Of a stretch of 18,570 bases of DNA, positions 7,378-16,096 are shown one piece after another. Under the pieces are notes generated by a model, which saw only the letters and a list, made by a program, of their open reading frames with translations, searched no databases and had not been told where the DNA came from. Both the position numbers and the translations under genes were made by a program. This stretch comes from JAADIV01 sp964439085 (GTDB lineage: Bacteria > Desulfobacterota > Desulfobulbia > Desulfobulbales > VMSU01): NCBI GenBank assembly GCA_964439085.1, contig CAYTNB010000036.1, positions 1 to 18,570 on the forward strand, given 5' to 3'. Position 1 is the first letter of the stretch. Each line of letters opens with the position of its first letter.

Positions 7378-9595
7378 AGACCCGTATAACCTGGCTAGCA
7401 GGAAAAAAAAGAAACGGCGACTGATTCGTTATGTGATTGTCGTTTGTCTCTGCCTGTTCGTCATTTTGACCTATTTGGAAAGTAAAGTGTTCACTCTGGG
7501 GACGGTACCTTTTCCAGTGAGTGGCAATGTTTTAGTTTTCGCCCTGATTAATGTCAATGTTGTGCTTCTCCTGCTCATGGTCTTTCTGGTCATGAGAAAT
7601 CTGGTTGAGCTGATTTTTGAACGGCGCCGCAAACTTATTGGTTCTAAACTGCGGACTAAACTGGTTGTCTCCTTTGTCTCACTCTCCCTCGTACCTACAA
7701 CTTTGCTGTTTTTTGTCGCTCTGCAATTTGTATCTACCAGTATGGATTACTGGTTTAATATTAATGTTGATCGGTCACTTTCCGCATCCCTGGCCTTGGC
7801 ACAGGATAGATATCAAGAGGTGGTCGATGATGTCAGTCGGCGAGCAGTTGATATTGCCAATTCTCTACAAGATACCGACATAAAGGGTACCGTTCCCCAA
7901 TCTTTATTGAAGCGGAAACTTGCGGAGTATCGTTTGAGTGGTCTGGCGTTATTTGATCGTGACCAGGGGATAATATTCAAGATATGGACCAACGGTATAG
8001 ATCAGGATGAGACACCGCATCTTCCTGCTGATTTAGAACGCCGTGCCTGGCATGAAAAAAAGGCTCTTACTGCCTCGCAGTCAATTGCGGCAGGTGAATT
8101 GGTGTACGGGGTTGTTTCATTTGTGGTTAACAAAAATGGTGCATCATACGTCTTGGCTGCCTCTTCTCTTATTCCTCGTGACCGCCTTGCGAGGATGGAG
8201 GTAATCTCAAAAGGTATAGAAGGCTACCGCCAGTTGCTCTTATTGAAAAAGCCGATTAAAAGCAGTCTGCTGGTTATGCTGCTTGTTGTTACCTTGCTGA
8301 TTATCTTCAGCGCTATTTGGTTTGGCTTTTATGTCGCTGATGGATTGACTAGGCCCATTGATAAATTGGCTGTCGGTATCCAAAAGGTGGCGGGTGGCGA
8401 GCTAGATTTTGTCTTGGAGAAAGATACTGAGGATGAGATGGGGCGACTCGTTGATTCCTTTAACCAGATGACTCGTGACCTGCTTACTAGTAAATATCAG
8501 GTGGAAAATGCCAATAATTCTCTGCGAGAAATAAACATCGAAACCGAAAAAAGGCGTCGGTATACCGAAATTATCTTGCAGAATGTAACGGCTGGGGTTA
8601 TTTCCCTTGATGCCAATGGCCGGATTATCATGATTAACCGATTTGCCGAGAATCTTTTGAAGATACGCCGGGATGATGTACTGAATAAGAATTATAAATC
8701 AATTCTGCGCTTCGGACATTTGACGATTCTGGAGGACTTTTTTATTGAACTTGCCTCATCAGGTAAGGCAACTATCCAACGTCCTTTAAAAATTACGGCT
8801 AGTGATGAAACCTTATCGCTAATGGTTAATTTTACCAAACTTATGGACGATGGTGGCCGACCTTTGGGAGTTGTTATTGTTTTTGATAATTTGACGGAGC
8901 TTGAAAAAATTCAGCGGATGGCTGCGTGGCGGGAGGTCGCACGCCGTATTGCCCATGAGGTGAAAAACCCACTTACTCCTATTAAGCTTTCGGCCCAACG
9001 CCTGCGCAAACGGTATATGGAACGTCTTGCCGATGAGGGACAAATTTTTGATCAATGCACAAGAACCATTATTAATCAAGCAGATGAACTGAAACATCTG
9101 GTTAGTGAATTCTCCAGTTTTGCCAGGATGCCAGCCGTAAAAAAGAATCTGAATGATGTGGTAGCTGTGGCTCGTGAAGTTTTGGTCTTGTATGAAGAAG
9201 CTCATAAGGATATTATATTCAGTTTTTCGTCCGAGGAGGTAGAACGGTTTGCTTTTGACCTGGAGCAGATAAAACGGGTTTTGGTGAACCTGCTTGATAA
9301 TGCGGTGGCGGCACTTGAAGGTGCCCCGTCGGCCAGCATTGATTTTGAAATATATCACAATAAACTGGAAAATATGGTGATTGTTGAGGTTCGTGATAAT
9401 GGCTGCGGAGTGAGTGACGCTGACAAGCTACGCCTCTTTGAACCATATTACTCCACCAAGAAAACTGGCACTGGCTTGGGATTGGCCATTGCCAGTACCG
9501 TTATTGCGGATCATGACGGCTATTTAAGGGTGAAGGATAATCAACCGCAGGGGACGCGGTTCATAATTGAATTACCATTTTTGGGTCGGTCGTAA
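7361..9595 (+). CDS. ntrY: NtrY-like membrane sensor histidine kinase
   Basis: A 744-aa integral membrane kinase of the NtrY group. Three membrane segments near the N-terminus (about 22-39, 55-78, 100-123), a periplasmic sensing region (about 125-300), a fourth segment (about 303-325), HAMP (about 326-380), PAS (about 400-510), HisKA with RRIAHEVKNPLTPIKLS (phospho-His 532), and HATPase with N-box NLLDNA (Asn647), G1 DNGCGV, F box FEPYYSTK and G2 GTGLGLA. This is the standard NtrY order. The usable start is TTG at 7361, inside the end of the DUF4390 gene; no ATG exists before the first membrane segment, so coupled translation is probable. Its stop directly abuts the ntrX start. It most likely phosphorylates NtrX; the signal (nitrogen, redox or envelope) cannot be told. 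Confidence 0.92.
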   Translation: MISAIEDPYNLASRKKKKRRLIRYVIVVCLCLFVILTYLESKVFTLGTVPFPVSGNVLVFALINVNVVLLLLMVFLVMRNLVELIFERRRKLIGSKLRTKLVVSFVSLSLVPTTLLFFVALQFVSTSMDYWFNINVDRSLSASLALAQDRYQEVVDDVSRRAVDIANSLQDTDIKGTVPQSLLKRKLAEYRLSGLALFDRDQGIIFKIWTNGIDQDETPHLPADLERRAWHEKKALTASQSIAAGELVYGVVSFVVNKNGASYVLAASSLIPRDRLARMEVISKGIEGYRQLLLLKKPIKSSLLVMLLVVTLLIIFSAIWFGFYVADGLTRPIDKLAVGIQKVAGGELDFVLEKDTEDEMGRLVDSFNQMTRDLLTSKYQVENANNSLREINIETEKRRRYTEIILQNVTAGVISLDANGRIIMINRFAENLLKIRRDDVLNKNYKSILRFGHLTILEDFFIELASSGKATIQRPLKITASDETLSLMVNFTKLMDDGGRPLGVVIVFDNLTELEKIQRMAAWREVARRIAHEVKNPLTPIKLSAQRLRKRYMERLADEGQIFDQCTRTIINQADELKHLVSEFSSFARMPAVKKNLNDVVAVAREVLVLYEEAHKDIIFSFSSEEVERFAFDLEQIKRVLVNLLDNAVAALEGAPSASIDFEIYHNKLENMVIVEVRDNGCGVSDADKLRLFEPYYSTKKTGTGLGLAIASTVIADHDGYLRVKDNQPQGTRFIIELPFLGRS

Positions 9596-10996
9596 ATGAA
9601 GATATTGATTGTTGATGATGAAACCAGCATTGTTGAATCACTCTGTGGGATTATGCAGGATGAGGGCTATACTCCTTTGAAAGCTGAGTCTGGTGAGCAG
9701 GCTTTGGAGGTTATAGCTAATGAGCATGTTGATTTAGTGCTAATGGATGTTTGGATGCCAGGGATTGACGGATTGGAAACACTGGCTCGGATTAAGGCTG
9801 AACATTCACACCTGCCTGTTATTATGATCTCTGGACACGGCAATATAGATACCGCTGTGCAGGCCACTAAAGCTGGGGCCTATGATTTCATTGAAAAGCC
9901 GCCCAGCTACGATAAAATTGTTCTCTCTATAAAAAATGCCCTGCATCTTTCGCAGGTTGAAAAGGATAATCTAATCTTTCGGTTAAAGGCCGATAAAAAG
10001 CCTGAACTCACTGGCCACTCTGTGTCTATCAATAACCTAAAGGACAGCATTGAGCGGGTCGCACCTACTAATGCCTGGGTGTTGATTACCGGAGAACATG
10101 GTACTGGTAAGGAGTTAGTCGCTCAGGCCATTCATCGTCAGTCTGAGAAATGTGCCAGGCCGATGGTTGAGGTTAATTGTGCCGCTATTCCGGAGGAACT
10201 AATCGAAAGCGAGTTATTCGGACATGAAAAAGGATCTTTTACCGGTGCAAATACCAGTAAGAGAGGCAAATTTGATCAGGCCGATGGCAGTACATTATTC
10301 CTTGATGAAATTGCCGACATGAGCTTAAAGACGCAGGCCAAAATTCTTCGAATCCTCCAAGAACAGAATTTTGAACGGGTGGGGGGCTCAAAGACCATTT
10401 CTGTGGATGTTCGGGTTCTGGCAGCTACAAACAAGGATTTGACTAGTGAGATCAGGGCGGGTAACTTTAGGGAAGACCTGTATTGGCGTTTGAATGTTGT
10501 GCCGATTGTTGTACCGCCCCTGCGTAGTCGCATTGACGATTTACCGGATTTGGTAGATTGCTTTATGCGAGAGTTTTCTGGCCAGGGTATAGGTAATAAG
10601 TGTTTTTCCGATGCTGCATTGGAAGCGATGAAACGGCATAATTGGCCTGGTAATGTTCGGGAATTGCGTAATTTTGTCGAACGAACCATGATCATGGTTC
10701 CTGAATATGAGGTGTCTGAGATGGTCGTATGCCAGCTTCTGGGAAAGTCGGTTATTGCTGAAGGACATGCGGATGATGCCCAGGGAAGGGGAACCATTGC
10801 TACGCCCGTGGAGGATGGTAATGATAAATTCGCAGCCTATAAAAACTTAAGCTTTAAAGATGCCAAACGACTTTTCGAACGTGATTTCTTGGTGGCCAAG
10901 GTCAGCGAAAATAATGGGAATATTACCAAAACATCCAATCAATTGGCTATGGAACGTAGTCACTTGCACAAAAAGCTAAAGACCTTGACCCCATAA
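9596..10996 (+). CDS. ntrX: NtrX-like sigma-54-dependent response regulator
   Basis: A 466-aa NtrC-family activator. Receiver domain with DDE at 7-9, phospho-acceptor Asp51 (LVLMDVWMPG) and Lys101 (EKPP); AAA+ domain with Walker A GEHGTGKE (166-173), Walker B LFLDE (D237, E238) and a sigma-54 contact loop reading GSFTGA (213-218) instead of the usual GAFTGA; and a C-terminal Fis-type helix-turn-helix (about 435-464). It should remodel sigma-54 RNA polymerase at -24/-12 promoters after phosphorylation by NtrY. The start ATG follows the ntrY stop with no gap. No TGGCAC-N5-TTGC promoter was found in the window's intergenic DNA, so its targets lie elsewhere. Confidence 0.93.
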   Translation: MKILIVDDETSIVESLCGIMQDEGYTPLKAESGEQALEVIANEHVDLVLMDVWMPGIDGLETLARIKAEHSHLPVIMISGHGNIDTAVQATKAGAYDFIEKPPSYDKIVLSIKNALHLSQVEKDNLIFRLKADKKPELTGHSVSINNLKDSIERVAPTNAWVLITGEHGTGKELVAQAIHRQSEKCARPMVEVNCAAIPEELIESELFGHEKGSFTGANTSKRGKFDQADGSTLFLDEIADMSLKTQAKILRILQEQNFERVGGSKTISVDVRVLAATNKDLTSEIRAGNFREDLYWRLNVVPIVVPPLRSRIDDLPDLVDCFMREFSGQGIGNKCFSDAALEAMKRHNWPGNVRELRNFVERTMIMVPEYEVSEMVVCQLLGKSVIAEGHADDAQGRGTIATPVEDGNDKFAAYKNLSFKDAKRLFERDFLVAKVSENNGNITKTSNQLAMERSHLHKKLKTLTP

Positions 10997-11037
10997 CCCG
11001 CAACCTTACTTCAAAACAAACCAACCAATAAGAGAAT

Positions 11038-12792
11038 ATGACTGAAGATACAAAATCTAATTTGCCAGACCAAAAGGCTCTAGAAAAAGAAATAGGCGAA
11101 TATCTATCAAGTAAATATGGAGATCGGATAAAGATTGTTTCTGCTGGGCTGTTCCCGCAGCTTGAAGAGGACGATCCAAAAGTTGATTCCTCTAAGAATG
11201 AATCTGAACCGTTTGATTTTGACTTGAAGCCGGAAGACTTAGTCGCATATCTTGATGAATATGTTATTAAGCAGGATTGGGCTAAGGCCGTTCTCTCTAC
11301 TAAAATATGTACCCACTTCAACCGGATTCGTTATTTGCAGGAAAAAAACAGACCTGATACGCAGAGCATTGGCCGGGTAAAAAACAACATATTATTAGTT
11401 GGCCCAACCGGTGCTGGGAAGACTTTTTTGGTAAAATTAATTGCTGACCATTTGGGAGTACCATTTGTCAAAGGTGATGCCACTAAGTTCAGTGAAACAG
11501 GTTATGTGGGAGGAGACGTTGAGGATCTGGTTCGTGATCTGGTGCGGGCAGCAGACGATGATATCGCCAAGGCTCAGTATGGGATTATTTATGTAGATGA
11601 GATTGATAAAATTGCGCATCATTCTGGTCGAGGCGGTCTTGATGTCTCCAGGAGCGGCGTACAGCGAGCCTTGTTGAAACCCATGGAGGAAACAGAAGTA
11701 GATCTGAAGGTGCCGCACGACATGATCTCGCAGCTTGAGGCTATGGAGCATTATCGAATAACCGGTAAGAGAAAAAAACGTCTGGTTAATACCAAAAATA
11801 TTCTCTTTATTATGAGCGGTGCTTTTGACGGTTTGCAAGAAATTGTTCATGGCCGTCTGCATCGCAAGACTATAGGCTTCGCCAGTGAGTTGGTTGCCGA
11901 TAAGCCGGCAGCTGAATCATTGTCATTAGCTCGTCCGGAAGATTTGGTCGAATTTGGTTTTGAAAGCGAGTTTATCGGCCGCCTGCCAATTACTGCGGTT
12001 CTTGAGTCTCTTGGCGAAGATGATCTGACGGCAATCTTGAGTAATGTCAATTGCCCTCTGCTTATAGCTAAACGGCAGGATTTTATGGTTTATGGTATTA
12101 AGCTGGCCTTTGAAGAATCGGCCTTGGCCGAAATAGCCAAATTGGCTGTTAAGCAAAATACCGGCGCCAGGGCATTGGTTAGTGTGGTCGAAAATGTCCT
12201 GCTGCCTTTTGAGATGAAGCTTCCTTCAACTAAAATAAAGTTTCTGACGGTTACGGCTAAGATGGTCGCAAATCCTGAAAAGGAGTTACAAGATCTACTT
12301 ATTAATGCCAAACGGCGTGATTTTCACAGGCGTCATTTTGGAATGGCCAAGAAAAAACAAATTAAGCGGCTAACCGATTTCTTTAGGGGGAAAAAGACTG
12401 AATATCTGGCTGCGCATGGCATGAAGGTAACTCCTGCCAGGTTAAGTCTGCTGGCCGATTATTCCTTTAATGAAAACATCGATCCCAGCAGTGCATGTGA
12501 TGAATTTCTGATGCTCGGGCATCACACTATTGAATGGCAGGAGAAGATCTACAAACAATGCGGGGTAAGGGTAATATTTAGCGAAGATGCTATTGACTAT
12601 TGTCTTTCCCTGAACCCCAAGACCTTAGAGGGAGTCGATGTGATATGTGGGAAATTGTTGAAGGCCGCAGAGTATGGCTTAATGATTCTGGAAAATAAGA
12701 AGTTATCTGGTAAAATTTCTATTTCCGCAGCTGGTATGGCAGATCCTGAAAAGTTTATTAATGAACTTGTGGAAGAAAAGCTGAGGTTGTAG
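11038..12792 (+). CDS. ClpX-like AAA+ ATPase with extra C-terminal domain
   Basis: A 584-aa Clp/Hsp100 class ATPase closest to ClpX. It has the ClpX lead-in (YLDEYVIKQDWAK), Walker A GPTGAGKT (122-129), pore loop GYVG (155-158), Walker B IIYVDEIDK (D187, E188), an IGF tripeptide (279-281) at the site of the ClpP-docking loop, the arginine finger in FIGRLP (R315) and sensor 2 GARAL (R378). It differs from ClpX in two ways: the N-terminal cysteine zinc domain is absent, replaced by about 60 acidic residues, and about 160 residues follow the normal end. That tail has a stretch (about 509-560) resembling a second, degenerate small AAA domain. It lies 41 bp after ntrX, with AAGAG before the ATG. 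An unfoldase role is well supported; partner protease and substrates are not known. It should not be labelled clpX without checking for a true clpX elsewhere. Confidence 0.85.
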   Translation: MTEDTKSNLPDQKALEKEIGEYLSSKYGDRIKIVSAGLFPQLEEDDPKVDSSKNESEPFDFDLKPEDLVAYLDEYVIKQDWAKAVLSTKICTHFNRIRYLQEKNRPDTQSIGRVKNNILLVGPTGAGKTFLVKLIADHLGVPFVKGDATKFSETGYVGGDVEDLVRDLVRAADDDIAKAQYGIIYVDEIDKIAHHSGRGGLDVSRSGVQRALLKPMEETEVDLKVPHDMISQLEAMEHYRITGKRKKRLVNTKNILFIMSGAFDGLQEIVHGRLHRKTIGFASELVADKPAAESLSLARPEDLVEFGFESEFIGRLPITAVLESLGEDDLTAILSNVNCPLLIAKRQDFMVYGIKLAFEESALAEIAKLAVKQNTGARALVSVVENVLLPFEMKLPSTKIKFLTVTAKMVANPEKELQDLLINAKRRDFHRRHFGMAKKKQIKRLTDFFRGKKTEYLAAHGMKVTPARLSLLADYSFNENIDPSSACDEFLMLGHHTIEWQEKIYKQCGVRVIFSEDAIDYCLSLNPKTLEGVDVICGKLLKAAEYGLMILENKKLSGKISISAAGMADPEKFINELVEEKLRL

Positions 12793-12870
12793 AAGCTTGC
12801 AGCCATTACGAGTTCCTCGAAAACCCTAAGGTGTCGAAGATTCCGAAAAAATTATTAAAAGGAGAAATAT

Positions 12871-13845
12871 ATGATATTTCCTGAATATCGTCCCCGGCGT
12901 TTGCGTCAGAATGAAAATTTTCGGGCCATGGTTCGTGAAACCAGACTCTCACCATCTCAGTTTATTCTGCCGCTTTTTGTGCAGACAGGGAAGGGAGTTC
13001 GTGATGAAATAAGCTCAATGCCCGGTGTTTATAGGCTTTCAGTAGATCAATTGGCCAAGGAGGCCAAGGATTGTCTTGATGCTGGCGTGCGTAGCGTAAT
13101 TTTGTTTGGTTTGCCGGCATCGAAGGATGCCAATGGCACTGGAGCCTTCATCAAGAACGGCATTGTGCAGCAGGCCGTGCGGGAATTGAAAAATGCCGCT
13201 CCTGAGTTGATGGTGGTCACTGATGTTTGTCTGTGTGAATATACTGATCATGGCCATTGTGGCATGATTATCGATGGCGATGTTGATAATGATTCCACCC
13301 TGGAAATTTTATCCAAAACCGCTCTGTCACACGCAGAGGCTGGAGCCGATATGCTTGCTCCCTCTGATATGATGGATGGGCGGGTGGCAGAAATAAGAGC
13401 CACTTTGGATGAGAATAATTTTACCAATCTTCCCATCATGTCTTACGCTGTAAAATATGCATCATCCTTTTATGGCCCATTCCGGGAAGCCGCTGACGGT
13501 GCCCCGCAGTTTGGCGATCGGCGTAGTTATCAAATGGATCCAGCCAATGTGCGCGAGGCCTTTCGTGAGGCGGCGCTGGATATTGAAGAGGGGGCGGATA
13601 TAATTATGGTAAAACCGGCTTTATCTTATCTGGATGTTATAAGCAAGATGCACGATGAATTTGATCATCCCATTGCCGCATATCAGGTTAGCGGTGAATA
13701 TGCTCTGGTTAAGGCGGCGGCCGAAAAGGGGTGGGTAGATGGTGATAAGGTCATGATGGAAAGTCTGCTCAGTATCCATCGTGCCGGAGCCGACATTATC
13801 CTTACATATGCAGCAAAGGAGATGGCTCGTTTATTAACCAGATAA
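12871..13845 (+). CDS. hemB: Delta-aminolevulinic acid dehydratase (porphobilinogen synthase)
   Basis: Joins two 5-aminolevulinate molecules into porphobilinogen, the second shared step of haem, sirohaem and other tetrapyrrole synthesis, in the cytoplasm. The 324-aa length is normal. Schiff-base lysines are K195 (SYAVKYASSFYGPFR) and K248 (IIMVKPALSYLD). The metal site is of the zinc type, with C120, C122 and C130 in VCLCEYTDHGHC, rather than the Asp-rich magnesium type. A strong AAGGAG precedes the ATG (12861-12866). It is 78 bp after the ClpX-like gene and may be co-transcribed with it. Downstream, the minus-strand hisB operon converges with an 86-bp gap that has no clear terminator. Confidence 0.97.
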   Translation: MIFPEYRPRRLRQNENFRAMVRETRLSPSQFILPLFVQTGKGVRDEISSMPGVYRLSVDQLAKEAKDCLDAGVRSVILFGLPASKDANGTGAFIKNGIVQQAVRELKNAAPELMVVTDVCLCEYTDHGHCGMIIDGDVDNDSTLEILSKTALSHAEAGADMLAPSDMMDGRVAEIRATLDENNFTNLPIMSYAVKYASSFYGPFREAADGAPQFGDRRSYQMDPANVREAFREAALDIEEGADIIMVKPALSYLDVISKMHDEFDHPIAAYQVSGEYALVKAAAEKGWVDGDKVMMESLLSIHRAGADIILTYAAKEMARLLTR

Positions 13846-13931
13846 TATGTGATGGGGGTTACGGTCGTACGTAAGCCTATGTGATCACCTTAACCGTTGA
13901 CGATTGTATCACTATAGTTTACGAGGGAAAT

Positions 13932-14651
13932 TTACAATAAATAATCATTTCTGACATTGCCAAGGGCAGCAAATATATTGCTGCGAAACCTGGGATTTTG
14001 GCTGTAGAGTGAATCTAGTATTGTTCGCACTTCATCTCTTTTACAATGTCCGGCCATGGGGCAGGGATTCTTGACGGGGGTTATGCTGGCGATATCAGCA
14101 AGCTCTATAATCTGGGATTTGGTAAGATAAGACATGGGGCGGATTAGGGATAGCCGCCCGTTAAACAAATCCTGCCTGGGGCGCATTGTGCTTATATTGC
14201 CGCCATAGAGCATATTGATAAATAGAGTTTCAATAATATCATCTTTATGGTGTCCGAAGGCCAGAGTGCGGCAGCCCTGCTCGCTGGCCAATGAGAATAG
14301 TCTGTTTCTACGGCGGCGAGCACATTGGAAACAGGCGTTGTCGGGATTTTTCTTATAGGATTCGGCACCAAAATCGGTTTGCTCGGTATAAAGGGGTAGG
14401 CCAATTTTTTCTAACTGTTTCTGAACAGCCTTAAAGTCACCGGCATCTTCAAAACCCATATCCAGATGAACGGCCCTAATTTCATAGCTAATTGGCGCTT
14501 TGTGTCGCCAATTATGTAATATCCAACATAGGACAAGACTGTCAACTCCACCTGAGACGCCGATCATGATGCGGTCGCCATCGGCTATCATTTCGTATGC
14601 ATGCATGGCTTGGCCAATGCTGCGGTTGATCGATTGAGGTAGTTTAAACAT
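13932..14651 (-). CDS. TtcA-like PP-loop tRNA thiolation protein
   Basis: A 239-aa N-type ATP pyrophosphatase. The PP-loop SGGVDS is at 33-38, followed by the conserved FGHHKDD (132-138). Three cysteines, C107 and C110 (CFQC) and C197 (NPCPMAGHCKR), match the arrangement that holds the Fe-S cluster in TtcA, the enzyme that makes 2-thiocytidine at tRNA position 32. It is somewhat shorter than E. coli TtcA, so the assignment is to the TtcA/TtuA-like group. tRNA is the likely substrate, but the position modified is not provable here. It is the last gene of the minus-strand hisB operon, 18 bp after the lipoprotein gene. There is no strong Shine-Dalgarno, so coupling to the upstream gene is likely. 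Confidence 0.86.
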   Translation of the reverse strand: MFKLPQSINRSIGQAMHAYEMIADGDRIMIGVSGGVDSLVLCWILHNWRHKAPISYEIRAVHLDMGFEDAGDFKAVQKQLEKIGLPLYTEQTDFGAESYKKNPDNACFQCARRRRNRLFSLASEQGCRTLAFGHHKDDIIETLFINMLYGGNISTMRPRQDLFNGRLSLIRPMSYLTKSQIIELADIASITPVKNPCPMAGHCKRDEVRTILDSLYSQNPRFRSNIFAALGNVRNDYLL

Positions 14652-14669
14652 GCTGTTTTAAGCTACTGT

Positions 14670-15299
14670 TCACTTTGGCGTAGTAGTTGGTAATAAATAA
14701 CTACATTCCTGCAGCTTATTAGTTAAAATTTCTTTGGTTAATTGGCTGGCGGTTATCCATTTCCCACCGTGATGCAGAAACTTTTTGGCTGATAAAAGAT
14801 TACTAGCCAAGGTGTCTTGTGTCTTGTCTACTACACTGCCACAAAGATTTTGGCCCGTGGCAATATCGGTAAGACGATAAGAAAATGCCACGGAGGATGG
14901 GTGATTTACAGAGTAGTCGCCGCCGTCTTTTTCCTCGTAACGACTGATCTGCCAGGTCATGACCGCATCGGCATTAAGACGTTGGCCTATTTTTTTTATC
15001 TGTTGTTCATCATTTTTATTATTCTCTTTATACGATTCGGCTTGAGCCTCGGAAAGTATACTTATCTTCTCGTTACCCATGAAATAATCGTGAATTAAGC
15101 CGCTTAATACTGACTTGCCGGTATTAAGGCTTTTGGAGGTGGTTGACTTAGTGACCATTGAAACCGGCATTATAACAATATGATTTACCCTGATGGCTTC
15201 CTGGGCGTTTGGGAGCGGGGTTTGTCCTGCACATGCGCTAAGTAACAGAAATGTTAAAGAAAACAGGATGGCTCTAGTTGTGATAATTATTTTTTTCAT
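14670..15299 (-). CDS. Putative outer-membrane lipoprotein of unknown function
   Basis: A 209-aa lipoprotein. The signal peptide ends in the lipobox LLSAC, with the lipidated Cys at residue 23; Ala at the next position favours outer-membrane sorting. The mature part begins with a beta strand NHIVIMPVSM, then a short amphipathic region and the core INADAVMTWQISRYEE-like pattern (residues about 100-120), a layout seen in TolB-N/CsgG-like envelope lipoproteins. I cannot assign a named family. Its ATG overlaps the hisB stop as ATGA (15296-15299), and it has its own AAAGG about 7 nt upstream, so it belongs to the hisB operon although its job is probably unrelated to histidine synthesis. Confidence 0.78.
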   Translation of the reverse strand: MKKIIITTRAILFSLTFLLLSACAGQTPLPNAQEAIRVNHIVIMPVSMVTKSTTSKSLNTGKSVLSGLIHDYFMGNEKISILSEAQAESYKENNKNDEQQIKKIGQRLNADAVMTWQISRYEEKDGGDYSVNHPSSVAFSYRLTDIATGQNLCGSVVDKTQDTLASNLLSAKKFLHHGGKWITASQLTKEILTNKLQECSYLLPTTTPK

Positions 15300-15883
15300 A
15301 TTGAACCTTTAGAGGACATAACGCCTATAATGCGTTTGTCGATTGTGGTCGCCTGGTCAAGTGCCTTGCCTAGCGCCTTGAAAATTGCCTCGATGATGTG
15401 GTGGGCGTTTTCTCCACGGATCATATCCACGTGCAGAGTTATACCGGCATTTAGCACGAAGGCACGTAAGAACTCCTTGGCCAGGCAGGTGTCAAATGAA
15501 CCGATTTTTGATTCACTTGTGACTACTTGATATTGCAGGAATGGACGGTTTGAGATATCAAGGGTAACCCTGACAAGGGTCTCATCCATAGGGACTGCGG
15601 CATCGCCGTAGCGTTTGATACCTACGCCACCAGCCAGGGTATCTTTTAGGGCCTGACCAAGACAGATGCCAAGATCTTCAACTGTGTGGTGGTCATCAAC
15701 TTCTGTATCACCCTTGGCCGCAATCTTAAGGTCAAAGAAACCATGCACCGTAAGCAGGGTTAGCATGTGATCCATAAATGGGACACCTGTCTGGATATCT
15801 GTTTGGCCGCTGCCATCAACTAGTAACTTTAAAGAAATATCCGTTTCATTGGTTTGACGTTTAATAGTGCTTTGGCGTGTCAT
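15296..15883 (-). CDS. hisB: Imidazoleglycerol-phosphate dehydratase
   Basis: Removes water from imidazole glycerol phosphate to give imidazole acetol phosphate in histidine synthesis. The 195-aa protein is the stand-alone dehydratase, without the N-terminal phosphatase domain of the enteric bifunctional HisB. The metal-binding histidine motifs are present: FMDHML (about 36-41), DDHHTVED (about 63-70), and in the second half-repeat NAHHIIEAIFKALGKAL. AAGGAT lies about 9 nt before the ATG. No other his gene is in the window, so histidine genes are dispersed or the rest lie elsewhere. It leads an operon with a lipoprotein and a ttcA-like gene and is divergent from tRNA-Gly. Confidence 0.97.
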   Translation of the reverse strand: MTRQSTIKRQTNETDISLKLLVDGSGQTDIQTGVPFMDHMLTLLTVHGFFDLKIAAKGDTEVDDHHTVEDLGICLGQALKDTLAGGVGIKRYGDAAVPMDETLVRVTLDISNRPFLQYQVVTSESKIGSFDTCLAKEFLRAFVLNAGITLHVDMIRGENAHHIIEAIFKALGKALDQATTIDKRIIGVMSSKGSI

Positions 15884-16022
15884 TTGCTAATCCTTCAATT
15901 TGTATTTTTCAATGTGTACGATCTCAGATAGAGCGACCTCCCCACAGCTTCGGATACATACAAAAAAAATATCAATATATCCTTGTATTAAGATGGTTAT
16001 AACAACTAAATAGACCATGAGG

Positions 16023-16081
16023 CAATATCATTTGTTGGATAAATGCCAAAAAAAATGTGATATTGTAATTTTAAGTTACAA
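16023..16081. promoter_or_regulatory. Nested inverted repeats between hisB and tRNA-Gly
   Basis: In the 284-bp divergent gap, CAATATCA (16023-16030) is mirrored by TGATATTG (16058-16065), and overlapping this is a second pair, TTGTAA (16063-16068) with TTACAA (16076-16081). The second ends 15 bp before the tRNA promoter -35 box, so it could be an operator or upstream element. The region is very A/T-rich, so chance is a real possibility. A clear hisB promoter could not be picked out. Confidence 0.3.
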
Positions 16082-16096
16082 AATTAACTTTTCTGG

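Noticed and set aside
13846..13931. Possible bidirectional terminator between hemB and the ttcA-like gene
   Set aside because: Only short arms (GTGAT/ATCAC and TTACG/CGTAA) are present, without T runs on either strand.
14817..15098. 93-codon plus-strand frame opposite the lipoprotein gene
   Set aside because: The minus-strand frame has a lipobox, a ribosome binding site and an operon overlap; the plus-strand frame has none of these.
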